DNA of 64,000 nt from Actinomycetota bacterium. GTDB lineage: Bacteria > Actinomycetota > Acidimicrobiia > Acidimicrobiales > Ilumatobacteraceae. The translations under genes were made by a program, and so were the position numbers. Location of the stretch: contig QYPH01000048.1 in the NCBI GenBank assembly GCA_007279905.1, forward strand, positions 1 to 64,000, in the 5' to 3' direction. The notes beneath the pieces are model-generated. The model did not search any database. It saw only the letters and a program-made list of their open reading frames with translations, and was not told the origin of the DNA. This document shows positions 1 to 9,673 of this stretch, one piece after another; position 1 is the first letter of the stretch; every line of letters begins with the position of its first letter.

Positions 1-128
1 GAGCCTCCAAGAATCTGTGTCATTGGAAGTGCTGCACCTGCTGCAACTGCAGCGGCACCTTGCACGAAGTGACGACGCGAAATTCCTGCTGTCGCTACTT
101 CTTGGACCATTTCATTTACTTCTGACAT
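1..128 (-). CDS. Tat-exported protein, N-terminal fragment (runs off window)
   Basis: Reverse-strand reading from ATG at 128: MSEVNEMVQEVATAGISRRHFVQGAAAVAAGAALPMTQILGG; twin-arginine SRRHFVQG followed by an Ala-rich hydrophobic stretch; purine-rich SD (agggggaagtac) upstream. Not in ORF track because it is truncated. Confidence 0.7.
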   Translation of the reverse strand, partial: MSEVNEMVQEVATAGISRRHFVQGAAAVAAGAALPMTQILGG

Positions 129-216
129 GTACTTCCCCCTGTTTGGTAATTGGTAGGGAGTCCTTTATCCACAAGCGAAGGGTCGGTGTCAACTTTCTTT
201 CAAACCCCTTTGAGGA

Positions 217-510
217 TCAGACTTTGAGCAGGCTGGCGGGGGTAACCGCAAGGGCAGAACTGAGGCGTACGAGGGTGTCGAGGGCGGGAGAGAAATGGCC
301 GTTTTCTATACGGTTAATGGTCTTGCGGTCGACTCCAGCCAATTCGGCAAGGCGGGCCTGGCTGAGGTCGTGTTTGGCTCGCAATGTGAGCAAGCGCTCG
401 GCAAGCTCGGTGCGCATAGTGAGGACATCGCGCTTGAGCGCTGCTTCGCTTGGCTTGGAAGCAGGCTTTATGGCGGTTTTTGCAGTTGCTCGTGGTGCAT
501 GTTTCGTCAT
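217..510 (-). CDS. XRE-family helix-turn-helix regulator with basic N-terminal extension
   Basis: HTH-3 pattern LSQARLAELAGVDRKTINRIENGHFSPALDTLVRLSSALAV. Confidence 0.8.
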   Translation of the reverse strand: MTKHAPRATAKTAIKPASKPSEAALKRDVLTMRTELAERLLTLRAKHDLSQARLAELAGVDRKTINRIENGHFSPALDTLVRLSSALAVTPASLLKV

Positions 511-601
511 GCCACTGATAGTACTAATTAGTACGACTTGAAGTGTTACTCAGAACACAAGTCACATCAGAAGTCGTGTCAAATTGCACTCGTAGGCTGA
601 A

Positions 602-1651
602 GTGATGCGCATCGGAGTTTTGACTGGTGGCGGTGATTGTCCCGGCCTCAATGCGGTGATTCGCGCAATCGTGCGCAAGGCGACTCGAGACGGGGCAAAC
701 GAAGTGTTTGGTTTTTATGACGCGTGGGACGGCGTCATGGAACAACGTGGATTGTTATTACATGATGCAAGTGTGCGAGGGACACTGCCTCGCGGTGGCA
801 CAATTCTTGGCACTCGTCGTGGAAGCCCGCTTGAAACAAGCGATGGTGTGGATCGTGTCAAGAAATCTTTTGCCGACCTGGCCATCGACGCATTGGTAGT
901 GATCGGCGGAAATGGATCACTCACTGTTGGATCTATTTTGGCCGAGCAACATGGTTTGCCAATAGTTGGTGTGCCCAAGACGATCGACAATGACGTAGTC
1001 GGCACCGATACCACATTTGGTTTCAATACTGCGGTGCAAATTGCCACAGACGCAATTGATCGATTGCACACAACGGCCGAGAGTCATGATCGGGTGATGG
1101 TGGTGGAAGTGATGGGGCGTGATGCGGGATGGATTGCTTTGCATGCAGGCATTGCTGGAGGCGCCACTGCAATTCTTGTTCCTGAAGTTGCTTTTGATAT
1201 CAACAAATTGTCAGACGTGGTTGCACATCGTCATGATCGCGGCAGGTACGCATCTGTTGTGGTTGTTGCAGAAGGTGCAAAACCTGTAAGCGGGTTGGGG
1301 GACAACGCGTTGGTGTTGCCAGATCGACAATACGACTTGTACGGGCGCGAACGCCTTGGCGATATTGCGCACGTGATTGCGCCCGCGATAAGTGCGCGCA
1401 CAGGGTATGACTCGCGCGTTGTGCAACTTGGCTATGTGCAACGAGGCGGCACGCCAACAAGTTTCGATCGCGTACTTGCCACACGATTTGGTTTGGCTGC
1501 AGTTGACGCCGTGCACGACCGAGCCTTTGGCCAGATGGTGGTGTTGCGTGGAGACAACATAGAGCGCGAGTCGATGACGGTCACTGCAGGGAAAACGCGC
1601 ACGATAGACCTTGCGCTATTTGATGATGTTGCCAAAACTTTTTTTGGCTAG
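602..1651 (+). CDS. pfkA: 6-phosphofructokinase (ATP- or PPi-dependent)
   Basis: MRIGVLTGGGDCPGLNAVIR, GGNGSLTVGS, PKTIDND, VEVMGRDAGWIAL motifs; starts GTG 602 or ATG 605. Confidence 0.93.
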   Translation: MMRIGVLTGGGDCPGLNAVIRAIVRKATRDGANEVFGFYDAWDGVMEQRGLLLHDASVRGTLPRGGTILGTRRGSPLETSDGVDRVKKSFADLAIDALVVIGGNGSLTVGSILAEQHGLPIVGVPKTIDNDVVGTDTTFGFNTAVQIATDAIDRLHTTAESHDRVMVVEVMGRDAGWIALHAGIAGGATAILVPEVAFDINKLSDVVAHRHDRGRYASVVVVAEGAKPVSGLGDNALVLPDRQYDLYGRERLGDIAHVIAPAISARTGYDSRVVQLGYVQRGGTPTSFDRVLATRFGLAAVDAVHDRAFGQMVVLRGDNIERESMTVTAGKTRTIDLALFDDVAKTFFG

Positions 1652-1664
1652 CTAGAAACCGAAA

Positions 1665-2300
1665 TCAGTTTGGAGGACCAAATTGACGGTCGCCTGCGTC
1701 GCCAAGACCTGGCACGATGAAGGCGTGCTCGTTGAGTCGCTCATCGACTGATGCGGTCACGATGTGCAAGTTCATTCCAGATTTTTCGAGATAGGCAATG
1801 CCCTCTGGTGCGGCGAGCACGCATGCAATAGTGAGCGGTTGTGGAGCGCCGCGTGCGGCAAGAATTTTGCAACCATGCTCGAGTGATCCACCAGTCGCAA
1901 GCATCGGGTCGAGCACGATGCAGTGACGGCCGTCGAGACGCGCCGGAAGTTTTGCAACGTATTCACTTGGTTCGTGAGTGACTTCGTCGCGTTGCACACC
2001 GACAACAGCAATGTCTGCATCTGGCAACAACTCCATTGCTGCTGGCAACATGCCAAGACCTGCGCGAAGGATTGGAACGAGCACTGGTCGTTGGGCGATT
2101 TGCCAACCATCGGTTTCACATAATGGAGTCGTTACTCGCACCTTTCGCGTCGGCACCGATCGTGTGGCTTCGGCAATCACGATGAGTGAAAGCCTGCGCA
2201 TCTCGGCGCGAAAGACCTGGTTGGAAGAATTTTGATCGCGCAGATTGGTGAGGGCTTCGGCTGCAATTGGGTGATCGACAATGGTGACGGTGACGGGCAT
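1665..2300 (-). CDS. upp: Uracil phosphoribosyltransferase
   Basis: MPVTVTIVDHP..., VPILRAGLGM, VLDPMLATGGS PRPP-binding motif; start placed at ATG 2300. Confidence 0.95.
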   Translation of the reverse strand: MPVTVTIVDHPIAAEALTNLRDQNSSNQVFRAEMRRLSLIVIAEATRSVPTRKVRVTTPLCETDGWQIAQRPVLVPILRAGLGMLPAAMELLPDADIAVVGVQRDEVTHEPSEYVAKLPARLDGRHCIVLDPMLATGGSLEHGCKILAARGAPQPLTIACVLAAPEGIAYLEKSGMNLHIVTASVDERLNEHAFIVPGLGDAGDRQFGPPN

Positions 2301-2336
2301 ACCCACCATCTTGGCTGATCGGTAGGGTTTTAACCA

Positions 2337-3131
2337 ATGGACAAAAATGCGAACCCCAACGACCCAAGAAAATTGGGGCAAGTTGAGATTCGGATCGCCC
2401 ATACGCCTGCCGATTCGGCTGTGATTGCCGAGTTGTTTGATCAGGTGTGGGACGTGAAATCAATGGTTTCGCCAGAGATCATGACCGCAAGCCTGCACAA
2501 CGGCGGCTACGGAAGTGTCGTATATATAGAGAGCGGCAACGATATTGGTAGCGGTGATAGGAGCAGGCCGGTTGGGGCGGCCTTTGCTCTTGTGGGCAGG
2601 GCTCTACCGGGATGCAGTGGCCCAAATCTTCATTCGCATGCCACTGGTGTAGTGCCCGAATTTGTGGGCATGGGCATTGGCGAAATGATCAAGAGGCATC
2701 AGTGGGACTGGGCAAAGGAGAATGGTTTTGACACCATCACCTGGACCTTTGACCCACTTGTGCGACGTAACGCGCATTTCAACCTTGTCAAACTGGGTGT
2801 CCGAGTGCTTGGGTATCACCAAAACTTTTATGGTGAACTCGATGACGGCATCAATGCTGGCGAGCAGAGTGACCGAGTGTTGGTGCGCTGGAATGTTGCT
2901 GGTGTTGAGGCACCTCAAGCAAACACATTTGTTGAACCATCAAAGTCTGCAGTTGTTATTGAGACACCAGCCGACATCGAGCACTTGCGCAAGACTGATC
3001 GTGTGCAGTCTGATGGGTGGAGGGCTCGACAGCGCGCAGCGTTTGAATCTGCGCATTTGAATGGTTTGCGAGTGGTTGGGCTGAGTAACGATTTTTCGTA
3101 TGTACTAGATGAAACAGATGGAGTGTTATGA
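2337..3131 (+). CDS. GNAT-superfamily acyltransferase (COG3375-like)
   Basis: GNAT-like body (GVVPEFVGMGIGEMIKRHQWDWAKENGFDTITWTFDPLVRRNAHFNLVKLG); stop overlaps start of the downstream MenC-like gene. Confidence 0.8.
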   Translation: MDKNANPNDPRKLGQVEIRIAHTPADSAVIAELFDQVWDVKSMVSPEIMTASLHNGGYGSVVYIESGNDIGSGDRSRPVGAAFALVGRALPGCSGPNLHSHATGVVPEFVGMGIGEMIKRHQWDWAKENGFDTITWTFDPLVRRNAHFNLVKLGVRVLGYHQNFYGELDDGINAGEQSDRVLVRWNVAGVEAPQANTFVEPSKSAVVIETPADIEHLRKTDRVQSDGWRARQRAAFESAHLNGLRVVGLSNDFSYVLDETDGVL

Positions 3132-4234
3132 CGATTGAACACATAGAGATCAGGCGAGCGCACATCAATCTCGTTTCGCCATTTCGAACTTCATTTGGGG
3201 TGGAGGTCGATCGCGATCTTTTGTATGTGCATGTTGTGGGTAGCGACGAAGAAGGGTGGGGCGAGTGTGTGGCGATGGCCGCTCCGTTGTATTCGTCTGA
3301 ATATGTTGATGGCTGTGATGAAGTGATCACGAGGTATTTGCTTCCGATGATCACACCAACAATGACGGCTCAAGAGTTTGTGTTGGCGGCCTCAAGTATT
3401 CGGGGCAACTTCATGGCCAAAGCCGCAGTAGAGACTGCACTTCTCGACTATCAATTGCGACGCGACAAGATATCGCTTGCCACATTTTTGGGAGCAACCC
3501 AAACCCGTGTTGCGTCTGGCGTGTCGGTAGGCATTCAGTCAACGACTGAAGAACTCTTAGAAGCGGTAAGCGGGTATTTGGCGCAAGGGTATGTGCGTAT
3601 CAAACTCAAAATAGAGCCGGGCCTAGACATTGAGCGCGTGCGTGCTGTGCGCGAAGCGTTTGGTGATGACATGTTGTTGCAAGTGGATGCCAACTCAGCA
3701 TACACGATTGACGACGCATCGCACCTCGCGAAGCTCGATGAATTCAATTTGCTGCTGATTGAACAACCACTACCTGAAGAAGATTTGATCGGACACGTTG
3801 AATTGAGCAAAAAAGTAGGGACACCAATTTGCTTGGATGAGTCGATTACGACATTGGATGTGGCTAGAGGTGCGCTAGATATTGGTGCTTGTTCAATTAT
3901 CAACATCAAGCCTGGGCGGGTTGGCGGATATTTGGAATCGAAGAAAATTCATGACCTGTGTGTGTCGCGTGGCGTGCCAGTGTGGTGTGGGGGAATGCTA
4001 GAAACAGGCATTGGGCGTGCTGCAAACTTGGCGCTCGCTGCACTTCCAGGTTTTACATTGCCGGGTGATACTTCGGCTTCGTCTCGGTATTTCACTCAAG
4101 ATGTGACCGAACCATTTGTGCTGCGTGACGGCTACATCGATGTGCCAAACACGGTAGGGATTGGCGTGCGACCAATAGCCGATGTGCTTGATGCAATGTC
4201 TTCAAAGACGACGAAGCACTCAGTGCTTCGGTAA
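3128..4234 (+). CDS. Enolase-superfamily o-succinylbenzoate synthase / N-acylamino acid racemase
   Basis: KLKIEPG, VDANSAY, IEQPL, CLDESI motifs of the MLE/OSBS/NAAAR subgroup. Confidence 0.88.
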   Translation: MTIEHIEIRRAHINLVSPFRTSFGVEVDRDLLYVHVVGSDEEGWGECVAMAAPLYSSEYVDGCDEVITRYLLPMITPTMTAQEFVLAASSIRGNFMAKAAVETALLDYQLRRDKISLATFLGATQTRVASGVSVGIQSTTEELLEAVSGYLAQGYVRIKLKIEPGLDIERVRAVREAFGDDMLLQVDANSAYTIDDASHLAKLDEFNLLLIEQPLPEEDLIGHVELSKKVGTPICLDESITTLDVARGALDIGACSIINIKPGRVGGYLESKKIHDLCVSRGVPVWCGGMLETGIGRAANLALAALPGFTLPGDTSASSRYFTQDVTEPFVLRDGYIDVPNTVGIGVRPIADVLDAMSSKTTKHSVLR

Positions 4235-4238
4235 AAAT

Positions 4239-4646
4239 TTACGGCGTGATTTTTAGAATTACCGCAGCTTCGGGCAGGCCTTTTGATTTTCCGAAACGGT
4301 CTTTGAACCAGAGCGAGATCGAAAACACTTTGTAGGTGAGCCCGTACTTGTGCGCAATCGCATCTCGTACTTCCTCGGCTCGTTCGTGCAATACAAGTGA
4401 TGCCTCACAGTTGTAGATGGTGGCACCTGGTGTAATAACACCCTTGATGTTGCACGCTTGGATGGTTGCACGAGATGTATGGGCGAGTCGCTTGGCTTTA
4501 CCCGAGGTGCTTTCAACGGTGAAGCCGTATCCGTCTTCAAAGGGCGCAATCCACACCGGGGTAGCTACGGCTTGGCCTGATTTGCGAAACGAGACGAACG
4601 AAACGTATTTGGCGTTGTCGATCTCGTGGTGAGGTGTAGATGTCAT
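4239..4646 (-). CDS. PPOX-class F420-dependent oxidoreductase-like protein
   Basis: YVSFVSFRKSGQAVATPVWIAPFEDGYGFTVESTSGKAKRLAHTSRATIQACNIKG: flavin/F420 split-barrel pattern. Confidence 0.8.
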   Translation of the reverse strand: MTSTPHHEIDNAKYVSFVSFRKSGQAVATPVWIAPFEDGYGFTVESTSGKAKRLAHTSRATIQACNIKGVITPGATIYNCEASLVLHERAEEVRDAIAHKYGLTYKVFSISLWFKDRFGKSKGLPEAAVILKITP

Positions 4647-4687
4647 ATCTATTACCTTACTACTTTGTCGGGTACCGTACTACTTTG

Positions 4688-4760
4688 TCGGGGAGGGGGG
4701 ACTTGAACCCCCGGCCTCCTGGTCCCAAACCAGGCACGCTACCAACTGCGCCACTCCCCG
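4688..4760 (-). tRNA. tRNA-Pro (anticodon TGG)
   Basis: Reverse complement CGGGGAGTGGCGCAGTTGGTAGCGTGCCTGGTTTGGGACCAGGAGGCCGGGGGTTCAAGTCCCCCCTCCCCG folds as a cloverleaf: 7-bp acceptor CGGGGAG/CTCCCCG, anticodon loop TTTGGGA, T-loop TTCAAGT. CCA not encoded. Confidence 0.95.
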
Positions 4761-4785
4761 GACTTGAACATCCTAGCGATGTGAA

Positions 4786-5961
4786 TTAGTGATGAGACGC
4801 GAGCGAAGTCACAACTTGTAGTAATCGTGAAACGTCGTCGCTCGTGACATATCTCGTGATTCCTGCACGAACTACACCACCACTTTCGGTAAGTCCGAGT
4901 TGGTCGACGGCCTCTACTGCGTATGAGCTGCCAGACCACACGGCAATGCGGGCATCGGCAAGTACTTGAGCAACATGATCGGGATGGTGGCCGTCAATAG
5001 TGAAAGAAACAGTGGGGACACGCCCAGAGAGGGTTGGAATACCCCAGACTTTGACGTTTTTGATTGCTAACAACCCTGAAAGAAGTGGCGAAAAAATATC
5101 GTTTTCGTAGGCCATGACTTTGTGCATGTCTTCTTCAAGTAAGAAACGCGCAGCGGCTTCGACTGCTGCAATGCCTTCAAAGTTTGGAGTACCAGTCTCG
5201 AACCTGCGGGGACCAACATTTTCAGCAGGACGAACTTTGGCGATGGGAAGTGAGTTGAGTACATCGGGATCGACACACAACACGCCGGCATGCGGGCCAT
5301 ACCACTTGTATGGCGAAGTGGCTAACACATCGCAACCAAGTTGTGCAATATCGATAGGGCGGTGCACTGCCAAGTGCACCGCATCGACAAAAACTCGCGC
5401 ACCGACGTCGTGCGCGGCATCGATGATTGGCTTGAGATCTGGAGCAGTGCCGAGCAAGTTGGATGCGCCAGTAATTGCAACCCACTTGGTGTTTGGTGTA
5501 ATCAACTTGAGCATTTCCTGCGTATCGAGCATAAATGTGGTGGTACTAAATGGCGCGAGCACATGTTCTGCACCCGAGAGTTCACACGCAATGCGCCATG
5601 GAGAAACGTTTGCATCGTGGTCGAGTTTGGTGCCGACAACTCTGTCGCCAGGTTTCAGCGTGCGAGCAACAGCGCGAGTGAACGCCATTGTCATCGTGGT
5701 CATGTTGGCGCCAAAACAAATGCCTTCTGGGTCTGCACCAAACAATGTGCCAACAACTTGGCGTGTGCGCTCCAGTAGGGCATCGCAGTCGTTGGCAGAA
5801 GAAAAATATCCACCGGTGTTTGCGTTTGACCCGCTGGCTGCAAAGTCGCTCATCGCGCGAATAGCCGAGTCAACCATCTGTGTGCCCGCGGGCCCATCGA
5901 AACGAGCCCAGTCATTGCTGGTGCCGGGAAAACGATTGCGAATATCGACTGGTGTTGTCAT
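4786..5961 (-). CDS. Class V aminotransferase / cysteine desulfurase-like protein
   Basis: VFVDAVHLAVHRPIDIAQLGCDVLATSPYKWYGPHAG PLP-lysine region (SPYKW). Confidence 0.88.
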   Translation of the reverse strand: MTTPVDIRNRFPGTSNDWARFDGPAGTQMVDSAIRAMSDFAASGSNANTGGYFSSANDCDALLERTRQVVGTLFGADPEGICFGANMTTMTMAFTRAVARTLKPGDRVVGTKLDHDANVSPWRIACELSGAEHVLAPFSTTTFMLDTQEMLKLITPNTKWVAITGASNLLGTAPDLKPIIDAAHDVGARVFVDAVHLAVHRPIDIAQLGCDVLATSPYKWYGPHAGVLCVDPDVLNSLPIAKVRPAENVGPRRFETGTPNFEGIAAVEAAARFLLEEDMHKVMAYENDIFSPLLSGLLAIKNVKVWGIPTLSGRVPTVSFTIDGHHPDHVAQVLADARIAVWSGSSYAVEAVDQLGLTESGGVVRAGITRYVTSDDVSRLLQVVTSLASHH

Positions 5962-6000
5962 GGCGCGAACTGTATTACAAGTCAGCTGAATTTTTGTACG

Positions 6001-6273
6001 TTACGAGGCGCGCTTGGCAGCGCGCTCAAGGCGGCGAGCAGTCTTGCCAATTGGCGCAATGTTGCGGTGGTCAAGATCGCCTACTTCGGTGCCATTTGCA
6101 AAGCGCACGCGATAGCGCAACCAATTGAAACCATTGGCCAAAATGACCTTGCCCTCGGTGCCGGCGGGCAACCCTTCGAGGTCGACGATGAGCTGTACCT
6201 TGTCGCCATTTTTGAGGTCGATCTGGCCAGCATGCGGCGTGGCAAGTGAATGTGGTTTCCATGAGGCTGTCAC
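6001..6273 (-). CDS. Small KOW/SH3-like conserved hypothetical protein
   Basis: GDKVQLIVDLEGLPAGTEGKVILANGFNWLRYRVRFANG; divergent from tig. Confidence 0.6.
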   Translation of the reverse strand: MTASWKPHSLATPHAGQIDLKNGDKVQLIVDLEGLPAGTEGKVILANGFNWLRYRVRFANGTEVGDLDHRNIAPIGKTARRLERAAKRAS

Positions 6274-6300
6274 AACTGAAAAGGGTACACTTTGCGCTCT

Positions 6301-7644
6301 GTGAAAAGCATCATTGAGACCCTCGAGGGCAACAAAGTCAAACTGTCAGTGGAAATTGACGAGGTCGAATTCGATCGAAACATCGATAAGGCATTCCACA
6401 AAATCTCACATGAAATCCGAATTCCTGGGTTTCGACAAGGCAAGGCGCCACGAAAGTTGTTGCAGGCCCAGATCGGACTTGGCGCTGCGAGATCGCAAGC
6501 GATTCAAGATTCCATCCCCGAATATTTGGCACAAGCAGTGCGCGAGCACGATGTTGATTTGATTGCAACGCCACAGATTGAAGTCACCAAGGGCGAAGAA
6601 GAAGGCATTGTCAGTTTTGATGCAACGTGTGAAGTGCGACCAGTCATCACTGTGCCGGGCTACAACGGTTTGCGCATCGAACTCCCAGGGCTGCTTGTCA
6701 AAGAAGAAGATGTGACCGATGCGATGAAGTCTGAGCGCGCTCGCCATGGTGTATTGAAAGACGTAGACAATGGTCGCGCGATTGCCACAGGCGATCATGT
6801 GTCGCTCGACTTGAGCGGCACTCGTGAAGGTAATCCTGTACCAGGACTCAACGTTGAAGACTGGGCATACGAAGTGGGCAAGGGTTGGGTGTCTGCAAGT
6901 TTTGATGAGAAGTTGGTTGGCGAAAAATTGGGTTCGACAATTACTTATTCTGAAGCGCCAAACGGCACCACCGACATAGCCGAGATGACTGTCGTCGTGA
7001 AAAAAGTGCAAGAGATGGTGCTCAATGAATTGAATGACGAGTGGGTTGCCGAGCATGTTTCAGAGTTTGAAACAGTTGACGCATGGAAGGCATCACTGCG
7101 CAAGCGACTTGAAGAGATCAAGCTCAATCAGACACGCAGCGTGTTTGTGGAGCGCACAACAGCAGCATTGGCCGAGCTCGTGACAATCGAGATTCCTGAA
7201 GCAATGATTGCAAATGACTTGCAGTCGCGCGTGCGCAATACCGTCGAGCAGTTTCAGTCGCAGGGGGTTTCAATCGATCAGTGGTTGTCGGCAACCGGAC
7301 AAACCACAGAGGGCTTCATCGAAAACTTGCGCACCGAGTCACAAAAAGCAGTCAAAGTTGATCTTGCACTTCGTGCTGTTGCAGTTGCACGAGCGATCTC
7401 GGCAAGCGATGATGACATCGAACAAGAGATCGAGCGCATTGCGATGCAAGTGGGCCGCAAGGTCAATCAAGTGCGCAAGGCCTACCAAGAGAACGATGCC
7501 CTGACCGAATTGGCTGCCCAAATTCACAAGTCGCAAGCAGTCGACTGGTTGTTACGCAATTCAACCCTCGTAGACCCAGAAGGCAACCCAATCAACGCTG
7601 ATGATCTATTTGGTGATGAGTCACAAGGGAATTCCACCGAATAA
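6301..7644 (+). CDS. tig: Trigger factor
   Basis: VKSIIETLEGNKVKLSVEID; IPGFRQGKAPRKLL ribosome-docking motif; PPIase-like middle. GTG 6301 preferred over TTG 6292. Confidence 0.95.
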   Translation: MKSIIETLEGNKVKLSVEIDEVEFDRNIDKAFHKISHEIRIPGFRQGKAPRKLLQAQIGLGAARSQAIQDSIPEYLAQAVREHDVDLIATPQIEVTKGEEEGIVSFDATCEVRPVITVPGYNGLRIELPGLLVKEEDVTDAMKSERARHGVLKDVDNGRAIATGDHVSLDLSGTREGNPVPGLNVEDWAYEVGKGWVSASFDEKLVGEKLGSTITYSEAPNGTTDIAEMTVVVKKVQEMVLNELNDEWVAEHVSEFETVDAWKASLRKRLEEIKLNQTRSVFVERTTAALAELVTIEIPEAMIANDLQSRVRNTVEQFQSQGVSIDQWLSATGQTTEGFIENLRTESQKAVKVDLALRAVAVARAISASDDDIEQEIERIAMQVGRKVNQVRKAYQENDALTELAAQIHKSQAVDWLLRNSTLVDPEGNPINADDLFGDESQGNSTE

Positions 7645-7722
7645 CCAATCGCTCCAACTACTATCTAGCGAGACGGTCGTGCAGTTGTCTGCCGGCTAAA
7701 AACCTTGCAAGGAGACGGCGTG

Positions 7723-8361
7723 ATGCGTGAACAGAATGTGATGCGGAATTACTACATTCCCAATGTCACCGAGCAGACCAGCCGTGGAGAGCGTACGTCT
7801 GACTTGTACAGCAGATTGCTCAAAGAAAACATCATTTTCTTGGGTACCCCTATTGACGACACGATTGCCAACTTGATTTGTGCACAGTTGATTCACTTAG
7901 AGAGCGAAAATCCCGATAAAGACATCAACATCTATATCAACAGCCCTGGCGGAGACATCACCGCACTGTTTGCGATTTACGACACAATGCAGTTCATTAA
8001 AAACGATATTGCCACTATTTGCCTGGGGCAGGCTGCATCCGCCGCCGCCGTGTTGTTGGCAGCCGGCACAAAGGGCAAGCGACTTGCATTGCCGCACTCG
8101 CGCGTTTTGTTGCACCAGCCATACGGACAAGTTGGCTACAGCCAAGTGACAGACCTCGAGCTCGCTGCTCGCGAAATTTTGCGAATGCGCGAATTGCTTG
8201 AAGAGATTTTGTCAGAGCACACCGGTCAGTCGATCGAGCGAGTGCACAACGACACCGATCGTGACTTTGTGCTCGAGGCTCCTGCGGCGCTCGAGTACGG
8301 CGTGATTGACGAAATCATTACGGCGCGCAAACATACCGATCGCACTGGCCCAATCCGCTGA
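7723..8361 (+). CDS. clpP: ATP-dependent Clp protease proteolytic subunit
   Basis: [45 protein letters not shown] caaggagac upstream. Confidence 0.96.
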   Translation: MREQNVMRNYYIPNVTEQTSRGERTSDLYSRLLKENIIFLGTPIDDTIANLICAQLIHLESENPDKDINIYINSPGGDITALFAIYDTMQFIKNDIATICLGQAASAAAVLLAAGTKGKRLALPHSRVLLHQPYGQVGYSQVTDLELAAREILRMRELLEEILSEHTGQSIERVHNDTDRDFVLEAPAALEYGVIDEIITARKHTDRTGPIR

Positions 8362-8378
8362 GCACTGGAAACTAACTC

Positions 8379-9656
8379 ATGGCAAAATTTGGTGATACAG
8401 CCGAACTGATCAAGTGTGCATTTTGTGGCAAGTCGCAAAAGCAAGTTAAAAAACTTATTGCTGGCCCTGGCGTACACATTTGTGACGAGTGCATTGAGCT
8501 GTGCAACGAAATCGTCGACGAAGAGTTTGGTCAGGCTGCCGAAGTTGGTTTAGAAGAACTTCCGATACCTCGTGATATTCGTGCATTTTTGGATGAATAT
8601 GTTGTTGGCCAAGAACAAGCTAAAAAAGTTTTGGCTGTTGCGGTGTTTAATCACTATCGACGCATCAAGTACAAAAATTCTGGTAGTTCCCGTAGAGATG
8701 AAGTGGAACTGCAAAAGAGCAATATCTTGCTACTCGGTCCAACTGGCTGCGGCAAGACGCACATGGCTCAGACACTTGCTCGCTTGTTGAATGTGCCGTT
8801 TGCAATTGCTGATGCAACTGCGCTCACTGAGGCTGGCTATGTAGGTGAAGACGTAGAAAACATATTGCTCAAGTTGCTGCAAGCCGCCGATTTTGATGTC
8901 AAGCGCGCCGAAATGGGCATTGTTTACATCGACGAAATCGACAAGGTCGCGCGCAAGAGCGAAAACCCTTCGATTACGCGTGATGTGTCGGGCGAAGGTG
9001 TTCAACAAGCACTACTCAAGATTCTTGAAGGAACCGTTGCATCGGTGCCGCCACAGGGTGGTCGCAAACATCCGCACCAAGAGTTCATTCAGATTGATAC
9101 CACCAACGTTTTGTTTATTGTGGGAGGAGCATTTGCTGGTCTCGACTCGATTATTGAAAATCGGATCGGTCACAAGGGCGTTGGCTTTCATGCTGAAGTT
9201 CGCTCGAAAGCCGAGAAGAACGCCGGCGAATTGTTTGCCCAAGTGTTGCCAGAGGACTTGTTGAAGTTTGGAATGATTCCTGAGTTCATTGGACGATTGC
9301 CAATGGTCGGTGCGGTGCACAGTCTTGACAAGGCAGCATTGATTTCGATCTTGACCGAGCCAAAGAATGCACTACTCAAGCAATATCAGAAGTTTTTCGA
9401 ATTTGAAGATATCGAACTTGAAGTGACCCCTGATGCACTCGTTGCTATTGCCGAACAGGCTTTGCATCGTGGCACTGGTGCTCGCGGTCTGCGAGCGATT
9501 TTGGAAGAAGTTTTGCTCAACACCATGTATGAAATACCTGGTCGCACCGATGTGGCTCGCGTGATCTTTAATGTTGAGTCGATCACCACAAAAGCGAGCC
9601 CTGAACTTGTTATGCGAAATACTCGTGTCACACGCCAGCGCCGCGCCGCCTCTTAA
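8379..9656 (+). CDS. clpX: ATP-dependent Clp protease ATP-binding subunit ClpX
   Basis: C4 zinc finger (KCAFCGKSQ...CDECIELC), Walker [18 protein letters not shown]. Confidence 0.98.
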   Translation: MAKFGDTAELIKCAFCGKSQKQVKKLIAGPGVHICDECIELCNEIVDEEFGQAAEVGLEELPIPRDIRAFLDEYVVGQEQAKKVLAVAVFNHYRRIKYKNSGSSRRDEVELQKSNILLLGPTGCGKTHMAQTLARLLNVPFAIADATALTEAGYVGEDVENILLKLLQAADFDVKRAEMGIVYIDEIDKVARKSENPSITRDVSGEGVQQALLKILEGTVASVPPQGGRKHPHQEFIQIDTTNVLFIVGGAFAGLDSIIENRIGHKGVGFHAEVRSKAEKNAGELFAQVLPEDLLKFGMIPEFIGRLPMVGAVHSLDKAALISILTEPKNALLKQYQKFFEFEDIELEVTPDALVAIAEQALHRGTGARGLRAILEEVLLNTMYEIPGRTDVARVIFNVESITTKASPELVMRNTRVTRQRRAAS

Positions 9657-9673
9657 GAACTAGCCTGCGCATT

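Noticed and set aside
6406-7056. 216-aa minus-strand ORF
   Set aside because: Antisense to trigger factor; no domain signature.
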